Shown here: in pieces, positions 16,605-24,776 of the stretch
Numbering within the stretch: the stretch's first letter is position 1
How the letters are laid out: each line of letters starts with the position of its first letter
Assembly (NCBI RefSeq): GCF_003097235.1
Contig: NZ_QEQQ01000007.1
Span: forward strand, 1-64,000
Length of the DNA stretch: 64,000 nt
DNA from: Pseudomonas sp. CC120222-01a
GTDB lineage: Bacteria > Pseudomonadota > Gammaproteobacteria > Pseudomonadales > Pseudomonadaceae
Direction of reading: 5' to 3'
Notes under the pieces: model-generated
The model's input: only the letters and a program-made list of their open reading frames with translations
Database searches by the model: none
What the model was told of the DNA's origin: nothing
Position numbers and translations under genes: made by a program

Positions 16605-18288
16605 CGACCCGTACCTCGCGGAACATGCCGGTCTCCATGTGGTAGAGCAGGTGGCAGTGGTAGGCCCAGCGGCCCAGGGCGTCGGCCGTGACCCGGTAGC
16701 TGCGGCGGCTGCCAGGTGGCATGTCGACCGTGTGCTTGCGCACCAGGAAGCGCCCGTGTTCGTCCTCCAGGTCGCTCCACATGCCGTGCAGGTGGATGGG
16801 GTGGGTCATCATGGTGTCGTTGACCAGGGTGATGCGCACCCGCTCGCCGTAGGCCAGGCGCAACGGCGCGGCATCGCTGAACTTGACCCCGTCGAACGAC
16901 CAGGCGAAGCGCTCCATGTGCCCGGTCAGGTGCAGTTCGATATCCCGCGAAGGCTCGCGGCCATCCGGGTCGGGGTAAGGGCTGCGCAGGTCGGCATAGG
17001 TCAGCACCCGGCGGCCATTGCCGCGCAGGCCGATGCCAGGGTCGGACAGGTTGGCGCGGGGGGCCATGGTCTGCATGTCGACCAGCGGGTTGCCGGTTTC
17101 GCTGTCGGGATGGTCCTGCATGCTGCCCATGCTGCCGTGGTCCATGCCGGCCATGGCGCTGTGGTCCATCGCGGCCATGTTGCCGTGGCCCATGTCGGCC
17201 ATGCTCAGCACCGGGCGCGGGTCAGGCGCTGGCACCACGGCCTGCAGGCCCATGGCACGGGCCAGGGTGCCGCGGGCATAGCCGCTGCGGTCCATGCTCT
17301 GGGCGAACAGGGTATAGGCGGGCAGGTCGCCGACGGTCACCAATACGTCATAGGTTTCGGCCACTGCGATACGCAGCTCGTCCACGCTCACCGGCGTCAC
17401 CGGCAGGCCGTCGGCGGCGATCACGGTCAGCGTGAGGCCCGGGATGCGGAAATCGAAATAGCTCATGGCCGACGCATTGATCAGGCGCAGGCGCACGGTT
17501 TCGCCGGGTTGGAACAGGCACGTGAAGTTGCCGTCCGGGGGCTGGCCGTTGAGCAGGTAGGTGTAGCTGGCGGCGCTGATGTCGGCGAGGTCGGTCGGGC
17601 TCATGCGCATGCGCGCCCAGGCCAGGCGCTCATCGACGGTATTGCCCCAACCCTTGTCCGCCACGTCGGAGACAAAGTCGGCGAGCGTGCGTTTGTGGTA
17701 GTTGAAGGCGTCGGACTGCTTTTTCAGGGTCGCGAGTAACGCTTCTGGCGCCTGTTCGGACCAGTCGCTGAACAGCAGCACATGGTCGCGCTGGTAGCTA
17801 TGCGGCTCGGGCTCGCGCGGCTCGATGACGATTGCGCCATACACCCCGGCCTGCTCCTGCAGGCCGGAATGGCTGTGGTACCAGTAGGTGCCGCTCTGGC
17901 GCAGTGTGAATTGGTACAGGTAATCGCCACCTGGGGCGATGCCGGCGAAGCTCAGGCCCGGTACGCCGTCCATGTTGGCCGGCAGGAGGATGCCGTGCCA
18001 GTGGATCGAGGTGTCCTGGTCGAGGCGGTTGCGCACGCGCAGGGTCACCGTATCACCTTCGCGCCAGCGCAGCAGCGGGCCGGGCAGGCTGCCATTGACG
18101 GTCAGCGCGGTGCGTGGCCGGCCGGTGATGTTGACCGGCGTCTGGCCAATGAACAGCTCGAAGTGCTGGCCGGCCAGCTCGCGGCCATCGCTGGCCTGGG
18201 CCAGCGGCCGCCACAAGCCCAGGCCGGCCAACGTGGTGGCGGCGCCCAGGCCTTTGACGAAGGTGCGGCGGGTAGGGTTGCGCAACAT
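16597..18288 (-). CDS. copA: Multicopper oxidase CopA (copper resistance)
   Basis: 563 aa periplasmic multicopper oxidase exported by Tat (twin arginine RRTFVKGLG at 7-15). All four copper-binding blocks are present: HWHG (about 97), HSHSG (about 139), HPIHLHGMW (about 498) and [13 protein letters not shown] (about 545). A Met/His-rich loop [17 protein letters not shown] (about 375-390) is the extra copper-binding region of CopA/PcoA. It oxidises Cu(I) in the periplasm. First gene of copA-copB-DUF411-yqaA, preceded by a CopR/CusR-like box. Confidence 0.95.
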   Translation of the reverse strand: MLRNPTRRTFVKGLGAATTLAGLGLWRPLAQASDGRELAGQHFELFIGQTPVNITGRPRTALTVNGSLPGPLLRWREGDTVTLRVRNRLDQDTSIHWHGILLPANMDGVPGLSFAGIAPGGDYLYQFTLRQSGTYWYHSHSGLQEQAGVYGAIVIEPREPEPHSYQRDHVLLFSDWSEQAPEALLATLKKQSDAFNYHKRTLADFVSDVADKGWGNTVDERLAWARMRMSPTDLADISAASYTYLLNGQPPDGNFTCLFQPGETVRLRLINASAMSYFDFRIPGLTLTVIAADGLPVTPVSVDELRIAVAETYDVLVTVGDLPAYTLFAQSMDRSGYARGTLARAMGLQAVVPAPDPRPVLSMADMGHGNMAAMDHSAMAGMDHGSMGSMQDHPDSETGNPLVDMQTMAPRANLSDPGIGLRGNGRRVLTYADLRSPYPDPDGREPSRDIELHLTGHMERFAWSFDGVKFSDAAPLRLAYGERVRITLVNDTMMTHPIHLHGMWSDLEDEHGRFLVRKHTVDMPPGSRRSYRVTADALGRWAYHCHLLYHMETGMFREVRVDE

Positions 18289-18354
18289 GGCGTGGCCTCA
18301 TGCAGGGGAGCCACGATCCTCGCCGTTTGCGCCTGTCAGCTGGCTGAGGCGCAG

Positions 18355-18369
18355 ATTACAGCCGTGTCA
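18355..18369 (-). promoter_or_regulatory. CopR/CusR-type copper operator before copA
   Basis: Read on the minus strand the site is TGACACGGCTGTAAT, matching the TGACA-N4-TGT(C/A)AT copper box of CusR/CopR/CinR response regulators. It lies 67-81 bases before the copA ATG and overlaps the stop codon of the upstream yegQ gene. Copper induction via a two-component system is inferred; no copRS genes are in the window. Confidence 0.65.
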
Positions 18370-19701
18370 GGCAGCCTGTTCAGCGTCGCCCAGGTCACGC
18401 ATCAGCAGGCCGTAATCCAGCGCAACCTGCTCGGGAATCGGCAGGTACACCACGTGGCCGTCGCCGGGCGCCACCTCGATGGCGCGCTGTTGGCGATCGA
18501 GCAGGCGGTGCAGGTCGAAGTGGTAGTTGCCACGCGGGGTCATCAATTCCAGGTGGTCACCCAGGGCGAAGCGGTTCTTCACCTTGACCTCGGCCAGGCC
18601 ATCGACGCGCACCCCTGTCAGTTCGCCGACGAACTGCTGGCGCTCGGACAACGAGTTGCCGCGCAGGTAGTTCTGGTACTCGTCGTGTACATGGCGGCGC
18701 AGGAAGCCTTCGGTGTATCCCCGTTGCGCCAGCGATTCGAGGTTGTCCATCAGGGCCAGGTCGAACGGCCTCCCGGCCGCAGCGTCGTCGATGGCCTTGC
18801 GGTATGACTGGACCGCCCGGGCGCAGTAGAAATGCGACTTGGTGCGGCCTTCGATCTTCAGCGAGTGAACGCCCATGGCGGCCAGGCGCTCGACGTGCTG
18901 GATGGCGCGCAGGTCCTTGGCGTTCATGATGTAGGTGCCATGCTCGTCCTCGAAGGCCGGCATCTCGCTGCCTGGGCGATTGCTTTCCTGCAGCAGGAAC
19001 ACCTGCTCGGTGGGGGCGCCAAGGCCCAGGGTCGGCTCGACCTCGCGAACGATGTCTCCGCTGGCGTCTTCGGTGGCCGGCGTGGCCTCGTATTTCCAGC
19101 GGCAGGCATTGGTGCAGGTGCCCTGGTTGGCATCGCGCTTGTTCAGGTATCCGGACAGCAGGCAGCGACCGGAGTAGGCCATGCACAGTGCGCCATGGAC
19201 GAACACTTCCAGCTCCATGTCCGGCACGTGCTGGCGGATCTCCTCGATCTCTTCCAGCGACAGCTCCCGCGACAGGATCACCCGGCTCAGGCCCAGTTGC
19301 TGCCAGAACTGCACGCTGGCCCAGTTCACCGTGTTGGCCTGTACCGACAGGTGCACCGGCATCTGCGGAAAATGCTGGCGTACCAGCATGATCAGCCCGG
19401 GGTCGGACATGATCAGCGCATCGGGCGCCATTGCGATCACCGGTGCCAGGTCCTTGAGGAAGGTCTTCAGCTTGGCGTTGTGCGGCGCGATGTTGACCAC
19501 CACATAGAAGCGCTTGCCCTGGGCATGTGCCTCGCTGATGCCCAGCGCCAGGTTGGCGTGGTCGAATTCGTTGTTGCGCACCCGCAGGCTGTAGCGCGGC
19601 TGGCCGGCATAGACCGCGTCGGCTCCGTAGGCGAAGGCATAGCGCAGGGTCTTGAGGCTGCCGGCGGGGGCAAGCAGTTCGGGCTTGGCGGGTAGGGTCA
19701 T
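18367..19701 (-). CDS. yegQ: U32 peptidase-like tRNA U34 hydroxylation protein TrhP/YegQ
   Basis: 444 aa, U32 family. Signatures: ELLAPAGSLKTLRYAFAYGA at the N terminus, ELEVFVHGALCMAYSGRCLL (about 165-185), and conserved cysteines in QGTCTNACRW and HFYCARA. YegQ/TrhP uses prephenate to form 5-hydroxyuridine at position 34 of tRNA, paralleling the oxygen-dependent TrhO. An ANR box lies about 60 bases upstream, in keeping with an oxygen-independent route. Its stop codon is inside the copper box of copA. Confidence 0.92.
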   Translation of the reverse strand: MTLPAKPELLAPAGSLKTLRYAFAYGADAVYAGQPRYSLRVRNNEFDHANLALGISEAHAQGKRFYVVVNIAPHNAKLKTFLKDLAPVIAMAPDALIMSDPGLIMLVRQHFPQMPVHLSVQANTVNWASVQFWQQLGLSRVILSRELSLEEIEEIRQHVPDMELEVFVHGALCMAYSGRCLLSGYLNKRDANQGTCTNACRWKYEATPATEDASGDIVREVEPTLGLGAPTEQVFLLQESNRPGSEMPAFEDEHGTYIMNAKDLRAIQHVERLAAMGVHSLKIEGRTKSHFYCARAVQSYRKAIDDAAAGRPFDLALMDNLESLAQRGYTEGFLRRHVHDEYQNYLRGNSLSERQQFVGELTGVRVDGLAEVKVKNRFALGDHLELMTPRGNYHFDLHRLLDRQQRAIEVAPGDGHVVYLPIPEQVALDYGLLMRDLGDAEQAA

Positions 19702-19753
19702 GGGCGCACCGGGGCAAAGGCGCGGATGCTAACGGCTGAGCGGCGGCGGGGTA

Positions 19754-19767
19754 TTGATTTGAATCAA
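19754..19767. promoter_or_regulatory. Perfect ANR/FNR box between yegQ and the AI-2E gene
   Basis: TTGATTTGAATCAA is a perfect TTGAT-N4-ATCAA palindrome. Toward yegQ (minus strand) a TTAGCAT hexamer zone follows 22-23 bases later, the class II activator spacing, with the ATG about 53 bases from the box. Toward the plus-strand gene no -10 is seen at that spacing. Regulation of yegQ is therefore the better reading. Confidence 0.65.
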
Positions 19768-19830
19768 GGTCAGCGTGGCACTTTTGCGTAGGTGGTGTGC
19801 ACTAATAACCATGACACCCAAGGAGCCGCC

Positions 19831-20895
19831 ATGAACCAAGACGCCCTGCAGAACAAAGCCCTGGCAGTACTTCTGACACTGGTGACCATCGCCTTCGTGT
19901 GGATCCTGCTGCCGTACTACGGCGCGATCTTCTGGGCGGTGATTCTCAGCATCCTGTTCGCGCCGTTGCAGCGTCATTTGCTGATTCGCTTTGGCCGCCG
20001 CCGCAACCTGGCGGCGGGCTGCACCGTGCTGGTATGCCTGCTGGTGGCGGTGCTGCCGGTGATCGTCACCAGTGCCTTGCTGGTGCAAGAAGGCGCCGCG
20101 CTGTACCAGCGCATCGAGAGCGGGCAGCTGGACATCGCCGGCTACGTCGAGCACGGCAAGGACATGCTCCCGGCCTTCGCCCAGCACGGCCTGGATCGCA
20201 TGGGCGTGGGCAACCTGGACGGCCTGCGCGACAAGATCACCAAGTGGGCTACCCAGGGCAGCCAGGTGCTGGCCAGCCAGGCGTTCAACTTTGGCCAGGG
20301 CACCTTCGAGTTCCTGGTGAGCTTCGGCATCATGATGTACCTGCTGTTCTTCTTCCTGCGCGAGGGGGCCGACGTGGCGCGCCGGGTGCGCCTTGCCGTG
20401 CCGCTGCCGGAACACCAGAAGCGCCGGCTGCAACTGAAGTTCAACCGGGTGGTACGGGCCACGGTCAAGGGCAATGTGCTGGTGGCCATCACCCAGGGCG
20501 CGCTGGGTGGCTTCATCTTCTGGGTGCTGGATATTCCCAGTGCGCTGGTCTGGGCGGTGCTGATGGCGTTTCTGTCGCTGTTGCCGGCGGTGGGGGCGGG
20601 GATTGTCTGGGCGCCGGTGGCCGCGTATTTCCTGCTTACCGGGGCGATTTTGCCGGGAGTGATCCTGACGGCGTTCGGGGTACTGGTGATCGGCCTGGTG
20701 GACAACCTGCTGCGGCCGATCCTGGTGGGCAAGGACACGCGGATGCCCGATTACCTGATCCTGGTGTCCACCCTTGGCGGCTTGGCGGTATTCGGGCTCA
20801 ATGGCTTCGTGATCGGGCCATTGATCGCGGCGTTGTTCGTCTCCAGTTGGGCAATCTTCGCCGCGACGAAACCTCAGGTGCAGTTACCGTCCTGA
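19831..20895 (+). CDS. AI-2E family (PF01594) inner-membrane transporter
   Basis: 354 aa with about eight membrane helices. Family features: paired N-terminal helices (FVWILLPYYGAIFWAVILSI), a periplasmic/soluble middle part (about 95-160) and the C-terminal block LVDNLLRPILVGKDTRMPDY followed by LGGLAVFGLNGFVIGPLIAA. Members export signals, Na+ (antiporters) or other substrates; the name does not prove AI-2 transport. ATG at 19831 follows AAGGAG six bases upstream. Confidence 0.9.
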   Translation: MNQDALQNKALAVLLTLVTIAFVWILLPYYGAIFWAVILSILFAPLQRHLLIRFGRRRNLAAGCTVLVCLLVAVLPVIVTSALLVQEGAALYQRIESGQLDIAGYVEHGKDMLPAFAQHGLDRMGVGNLDGLRDKITKWATQGSQVLASQAFNFGQGTFEFLVSFGIMMYLLFFFLREGADVARRVRLAVPLPEHQKRRLQLKFNRVVRATVKGNVLVAITQGALGGFIFWVLDIPSALVWAVLMAFLSLLPAVGAGIVWAPVAAYFLLTGAILPGVILTAFGVLVIGLVDNLLRPILVGKDTRMPDYLILVSTLGGLAVFGLNGFVIGPLIAALFVSSWAIFAATKPQVQLPS

Positions 20896-20904
20896 GGCGT
20901 TCAG

Positions 20905-22968
20905 TCAACGGAAGCTGTACGAAACCCCGGCGTAGACGCCAAAGCCTTCGCCCGGTGTCGAGCGGGCCACGTCCTGCCCGGCATCGTCGTACCCCGGCGT
21001 CACGGTTGCCGCGTAGCGCTGGTTGGTCAGGTTGCGCAGGTCCAGCCAGGTCTGCCAGTCCTGCTTCGGCGAATCCCAGCCCAGGCGCGCACCGAGCAGG
21101 GCATAGGCGTCGGCGTGGTAGCTGTTGGCGTAGTCGACCTGCACCTTCGACGCCATCTGCGTGTTGACCCCGGCGTAGAACCCGCTCGGCCAGTCGTAGC
21201 GCAGCTCGGCCTGGTAGTAATGCATGGGGATGCCGGGCAGGCGGTTGTCGCCGAACTTGTCGTCATCGCGGTAGTGGAAGTCGCTGAAGGTGTAGGCCTG
21301 GCGCAGGCTCAGCTTGCCAGTGCCGGGTTGCGCCCAGAGGATGCTGTCCAGCCCGGCCTCGACGCCTTGGTGCACGGTAGGGCTGGCGTTGAATTCCTTG
21401 AACGGCAAGCCTTGCACGACTTCCACGTTGAGCAGTTCGTGACGTACCTGCGAGTAGTACCAGGCCAGGTCCCAATGCCCCAGCGCCGAGTCACCGCGGG
21501 CGCCCAGTTCCAGGGTGGTGGCGGTCTGGTTCTGCATCTTCATCGGCTGGTTGTTGACCGGCGCGCTCCACACCAGCGACCACGGGTGCGGTGGCTCCAC
21601 CGAGCGGCTGAGGTTGCCGTAAACCTGAAGGTCCGGGCGAATGTCGTAGCGCAGGCCCACACGAGGCGCATAGTCCCAATCATGCTGGCTGACCTTGCCA
21701 CCACTGGCCGGGTAAGTGACATCGCTTTCCCGACGGGTGTAGATCATCGCCAGGCCCGTGGTCAGCCACAGGTTCGGGACCAGTTCCAGGTCATTACCGG
21801 CATGCAACACCGTGTCCGAGCCCTGGTAGCTGAAGTCGCGTGTGCGGGCGCCGACCACATCGTTGACCCGCGAGAACTGCGAGGCGCCACTGTTGGGCAG
21901 ATGCTTGGTGGTGCGCCAGCCAAGGGTGGTCTTGCTTTCGTGACCGAACAGGGTGTCACGGCGGAAGTAGTTCAGCGTGCCGCTGACATCGGTGTAGGCC
22001 ACCTTGAGGCGCATCGGGCCTTCGCGCAGGTCCATCGGGTAGTCGTGATAGACAAGCCCCGTCTCCAGCCGCGAATCGTCATCGAGGAAGAAGGTGGTCT
22101 TGTTGCCCACCCAGGTGCTGCCGGGTTGCGGGCGGCTGTCGTTGCGCGACAGGTAGCTTGGGTTGGCGGCGCGTGGATCGTGCTTGATCTGCTCCTTGGT
22201 CAAACGCCCGGCCAGCTCGTTTTCGGTTTCCCGATAACGCAGGTAGAAGCGCGTTTCCAGGTTCGGGTTGAAGCGGTAGCCGACATTGGCGGCGATGCCT
22301 TTCGAGCTGCCGCTGCTGTGTTCCTGATAGCCGTCGTACTCCGAGTCGGTCAGGGCCACGTAGTAATCGAGGTTGCCCAGCACCTGCCCGGAGCTGATCT
22401 GCCGGTGCTGGTAGCCGCGGCTGCCGGCCTCGTAGCGCACCTGCAGCGGCGCGGCATCGTAGCCGGTGTGGGTCACGTAGTTGATGGCCCCGCCCAGGGC
22501 CAGCGAGCCTTGATCGAAGCCGTTGGCCCCGCGCAGCACTTCGGCACGGCTCAGCCACAGGGGTTCGAACAGCTCGTAAGGCGTACCCCCCGGGCCGGTC
22601 AGAGGCAGGCCGTCGAACATCGTGTAGACCCCGGAGCCATGGGCACCCGGCGCACGGTTGATGCCCGAGCCGCGGATCGACAGCTTGATGCCATCGTTAC
22701 CCGCCGACTGCGCGAACACGCCGGGCTGGTAGGCCAGCACATCCTGGTTGCTGGCAACACGGCCTTGCCCGACAGTTTGCATGTCCACCAGGTTGGTGGC
22801 ACCCGGTACTGCTCGCAGGCGTTCGCGGGCATCGTCCAGTTCGCTTTGCTCCTCGTCGTTGATCAGTACCTGGCCCAATTCGACGGCAGGCGCTGCCGTG
22901 GCGTGCTGGCTGACGGTGAATAGGGCCAGCAGACCAAGGTAAGACGAGAGGGGTAAAACGGGACGCAT
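20905..22968 (-). CDS. TonB-dependent outer-membrane receptor (FecA/CirA-like, no STN domain)
   Basis: 687 aa. Signal peptide (ending SQHATAAPA), then a TonB-box-like LGQVLINDEE, plug domain with QDVLAYQPGVFAQSAGNDG and KLSIRGSGINRAPGAHGSGV, FDQGSLALGGAINYVTHTGY, and a barrel ending in SYSFR with terminal aromatic near the end. No STN signalling domain and no sigma/anti-sigma pair nearby. Ligand unknown; a ferric chelate or other metallophore is likely. GGAG lies seven bases before the ATG. No clear Fur box was seen upstream. Confidence 0.9.
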   Translation of the reverse strand: MRPVLPLSSYLGLLALFTVSQHATAAPAVELGQVLINDEEQSELDDARERLRAVPGATNLVDMQTVGQGRVASNQDVLAYQPGVFAQSAGNDGIKLSIRGSGINRAPGAHGSGVYTMFDGLPLTGPGGTPYELFEPLWLSRAEVLRGANGFDQGSLALGGAINYVTHTGYDAAPLQVRYEAGSRGYQHRQISSGQVLGNLDYYVALTDSEYDGYQEHSSGSSKGIAANVGYRFNPNLETRFYLRYRETENELAGRLTKEQIKHDPRAANPSYLSRNDSRPQPGSTWVGNKTTFFLDDDSRLETGLVYHDYPMDLREGPMRLKVAYTDVSGTLNYFRRDTLFGHESKTTLGWRTTKHLPNSGASQFSRVNDVVGARTRDFSYQGSDTVLHAGNDLELVPNLWLTTGLAMIYTRRESDVTYPASGGKVSQHDWDYAPRVGLRYDIRPDLQVYGNLSRSVEPPHPWSLVWSAPVNNQPMKMQNQTATTLELGARGDSALGHWDLAWYYSQVRHELLNVEVVQGLPFKEFNASPTVHQGVEAGLDSILWAQPGTGKLSLRQAYTFSDFHYRDDDKFGDNRLPGIPMHYYQAELRYDWPSGFYAGVNTQMASKVQVDYANSYHADAYALLGARLGWDSPKQDWQTWLDLRNLTNQRYAATVTPGYDDAGQDVARSTPGEGFGVYAGVSYSFR

Positions 22969-23198
22969 CGTACAACTCCAGGCGATAGGCGGACGGGCAA
23001 CGGCGTTGTGACGCGCGAAAAGCCGATCGAAGCACGGCGATAAGAAATTTTCCTGTGTAGCTCGTGTTGGACGGATGTGTAAGACGGTTCTTTACAAGTT
23101 GCATCGCTGGAGCAGGCAAGGCCGGCGTCCGTAAGGTGGCCCCATAGGCGGCAGCACTCCGCGCTGCCCAATCTGGCGACTACTTGGGGAACTCAGTG

Positions 23199-23444
23199 AT
23201 GGACACCAACCTGCGACGGACACCTGAAAGCCATGCCGATGCGCCGATTCACCTGACACCACGTGAACAGCAAGTGCTGTTGTGGTGCGCCTACGGCAAG
23301 ACTTCATGGGAGATCGGTCAGATCCTGCAGTGCAAAGAGTCGACGGTGAACTTTCACGTCTCCAACCTGCTGCGCAAGTTCGATGTTCCCACGCGCGTCG
23401 CAGCCGTCATCAAAGCTATCCGCTACGGCATGCTGGCCGAGTAG
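23199..23444 (+). CDS. Small LuxR/GerE-type HTH regulator (DNA-binding domain only)
   Basis: 81 aa, nearly all of it one LuxR C-terminal helix-turn-helix: LTPREQQVLLWCAYGKTSWE then IGQILQCKESTVNFHVSNLL and KFDVPTRVAAVIKAI. There is no signal-binding or receiver domain. The KTSWEIG and NFHVSNLL-type helices recall the DNA-binding half of acyl-homoserine-lactone receptors. ATG at 23199 follows GGGGAA. It stands 11 bases upstream of the phage-like genes on the same strand and could control them. Confidence 0.8.
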   Translation: MDTNLRRTPESHADAPIHLTPREQQVLLWCAYGKTSWEIGQILQCKESTVNFHVSNLLRKFDVPTRVAAVIKAIRYGMLAE

Positions 23445-23455
23445 TGAGGAACGAC

Positions 23456-23827
23456 ATGCGTGCAGAACACTTAACCCCGCAATCTCCAACCGAGCCTTCG
23501 TTCAATGCTTCACGGTTTCCTGATTGTCACGATCCCTTTTGGCCACGCATCGAACTGAGCGTGCTACGTGAACACCTGCAGCTTGGCGAGGCGGTCAGTG
23601 AGGCGCGCCTTGCCTTGGCCGCGCGCTGCGCCGCCATCGATGCCGCCAGGGAATTCGCAAGCTGGCGTAGCGCGTTGCGTCGTCGCGGTTACCGGCGCCT
23701 TGAAGAGGTGGCCGGGCATGCCAGCGGCAGGGCGCTGTCAGTCTGCTATCGGTACTTCATTGCGGCTGCGGTAAGGCGTGGCCTGCATGCCGGGCCGACA
23801 GCCGGCGGAGGAACTGCACATGGATGA
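23456..23827 (+). CDS. Truncated P2 gpL-like phage head completion protein
   Basis: 123 aa with an excellent ribosome site (GAGGA five bases before ATG). FWPRIELSVLREHLQLGEAV, ARLALAARCAAIDAAREFAS, WRSALRRRGYRRLEEVAG and LSVCYRYFIAAAVRR line up with the head completion/stabilisation protein of P2-like phages (DP..LRE.L.L....ARL...I......E...WR....AGY..L). P2 gpL is about 169 aa; here the C-terminal third is missing and replaced by GLHAGPTAGGGTAHG. The end overlaps the holin gene, so a deletion probably joined them. Likely a non-functional prophage remnant. Confidence 0.65.
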   Translation: MRAEHLTPQSPTEPSFNASRFPDCHDPFWPRIELSVLREHLQLGEAVSEARLALAARCAAIDAAREFASWRSALRRRGYRRLEEVAGHASGRALSVCYRYFIAAAVRRGLHAGPTAGGGTAHG

Positions 23828-24182
23828 GCCCTACCTGATGGAGGCCGCTATCGCTGCTTTCTACGAATTGCTGGATACCGAGGGCAGGGCGTTGTTCGGT
23901 GCGCTTTTGGGGGCCTTGCTGGTAAGCGCCGCCCGGGATCGGTTCATCATCGTTTCGCGCAAGCGCCTGTCTGCCCGCAAGCAGGTGTTGCTGGTGTTCC
24001 TGACCCTGGGGGTCGGTTACTTGTTCGAGCCGCTGTTGCACGCGATGGCGCCAATGCTGTCCCGTGGCATGGCCGCGTTCGCCGCTGCGGTAGTGGTTAT
24101 CCCGATTACCTTGAAGGTGCTGGTCTGGCTGGACTCGGTAGACCTGCGCGAGCTCATCCAGCGCTGGCGCCGCCGAGGCTGA
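23820..24182 (+). CDS. Putative phage holin (P2-like type)
   Basis: 120 aa with two to three membrane segments. The pattern TEGRALFGALLGALLVSAAR, then a basic turn (RKRLSARKQ), VLLVFLTLGVGYLFEPLL, and AAVVVIPITLKVLVWLDSVD followed by a basic tail RWRRRG resembles the putative holins encoded after tail genes in P2-like Pseudomonas phages. GGAGGA lies seven bases before ATG 23820; the start overlaps the gpL remnant by eight bases. No lysozyme gene follows, so lysis function is doubtful. Confidence 0.65.
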   Translation: MDEPYLMEAAIAAFYELLDTEGRALFGALLGALLVSAARDRFIIVSRKRLSARKQVLLVFLTLGVGYLFEPLLHAMAPMLSRGMAAFAAAVVVIPITLKVLVWLDSVDLRELIQRWRRRG

Positions 24183-24184
24183 TC

Positions 24185-24571
24185 TTACTGTGTCGCAGGC
24201 GAGCGCTTTGTCAGCTCCTGCAATTGCCGCTCGAGCTGACGGATACGCTGCTTGTCTTCGATGTACAGCAGCACCGACTGGCGGTCTGAATGGGAAAGCT
24301 CGCGTAGCCGGTCGAGCATGTCGCTCTGCCAGTTGTCCTGGCTTTCCGGCGCACGGCTGTCATCGCGCTCACCCAGAAGCAGCCAGTCCAGCGAGCAGCT
24401 GTGCTGTCGGGCAAGGTCTATGCAAAGTGAGTATGGAATGCTGTCGCGTACTTTCCAGCTGCTCAGGGTCTGCGGGCTGACTGCCAAAGCCCTTGCCAGC
24501 TGAACGTCGGTATTCGAGCCGGTCAGTAGCTTGAGGCGTGCCAGCACCGATGCAAACAAGTGGCTACTCAT
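24185..24571 (-). CDS. CI-type phage repressor (HTH only)
   Basis: 128 aa. The N-terminal half is a phage CI repressor helix-turn-helix: VLARLKLLTGSNTDVQLARA, LAVSPQTLSSWKVRDSIPYS and LARQHSCSLDWLLLGE. The C-terminal half is a short coiled coil (IEDKQRIRQLERQLQELTKR) without a LexA-like peptidase domain, so it is not expected to self-cleave upon DNA damage. ATG at 24571 is preferred; an upstream in-frame ATG at 24601 would add ten residues. Convergent with the holin and divergent from the ogr-like pair. Confidence 0.82.
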   Translation of the reverse strand: MSSHLFASVLARLKLLTGSNTDVQLARALAVSPQTLSSWKVRDSIPYSLCIDLARQHSCSLDWLLLGERDDSRAPESQDNWQSDMLDRLRELSHSDRQSVLLYIEDKQRIRQLERQLQELTKRSPATQ

Positions 24572-24614
24572 AACAAATATCCATGACTGGTTTAACAACA
24601 TTCCTTGGGCTTAG

Positions 24615-24633
24615 AATACTCGTTATGAATATT
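24615..24633. promoter_or_regulatory. Quasi-palindromic candidate repressor operator
   Basis: AATACTCGTTATGAATATT reads almost the same on both strands (AATA...TATT ends, TC/GA steps). It lies in the divergent promoter region between the CI-type gene (44-62 bases before its ATG) and the small ORF/ogr pair (30-48 bases before). A further TCATAAC half-motif occurs at 24568-24574. Assignment to the CI-type protein is inference from position. Confidence 0.4.
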
Positions 24634-24662
24634 TTCAATCCGATTTGAGGAGATATCTTGGC

Positions 24663-24776
24663 ATGAGAAGTAATATGATGAAAAAACTTTCTAGAATCGT
24701 AGTCAATGCTCGGGCCAATGGCGGGCTTTTCCTACAGCGTGATGGTTCAAGCAGCACGCGCAGGTACATTGCGTGA
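24663..24776 (+). CDS. 37-aa basic small ORF translationally coupled to ogr-like gene
   Basis: ATG at 24663 with GAGGAG about ten bases upstream; 37 codons, basic N-terminal half (MMKKLSRIVV) then ARANGGLFLQRDGSSSTRR. Its TGA overlaps the GTG start of the Ogr/Delta-like gene (GTGA), a typical coupling. It is the first frame of the unit transcribed away from the CI-type repressor. Function unknown; no family recognised. Confidence 0.5.
   Translation: MRSNMMKKLSRIVVNARANGGLFLQRDGSSSTRRYIA

Noticed and set aside
21115..22923. 602-codon plus-strand frame opposite the TonB receptor
   Set aside because: Antisense shadow of a clear receptor gene.
22969..23198. Fur or zinc operator upstream of the second TonB receptor
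   Set aside because: Searched by eye; no convincing match to the Fur consensus or a Zur-type palindrome.
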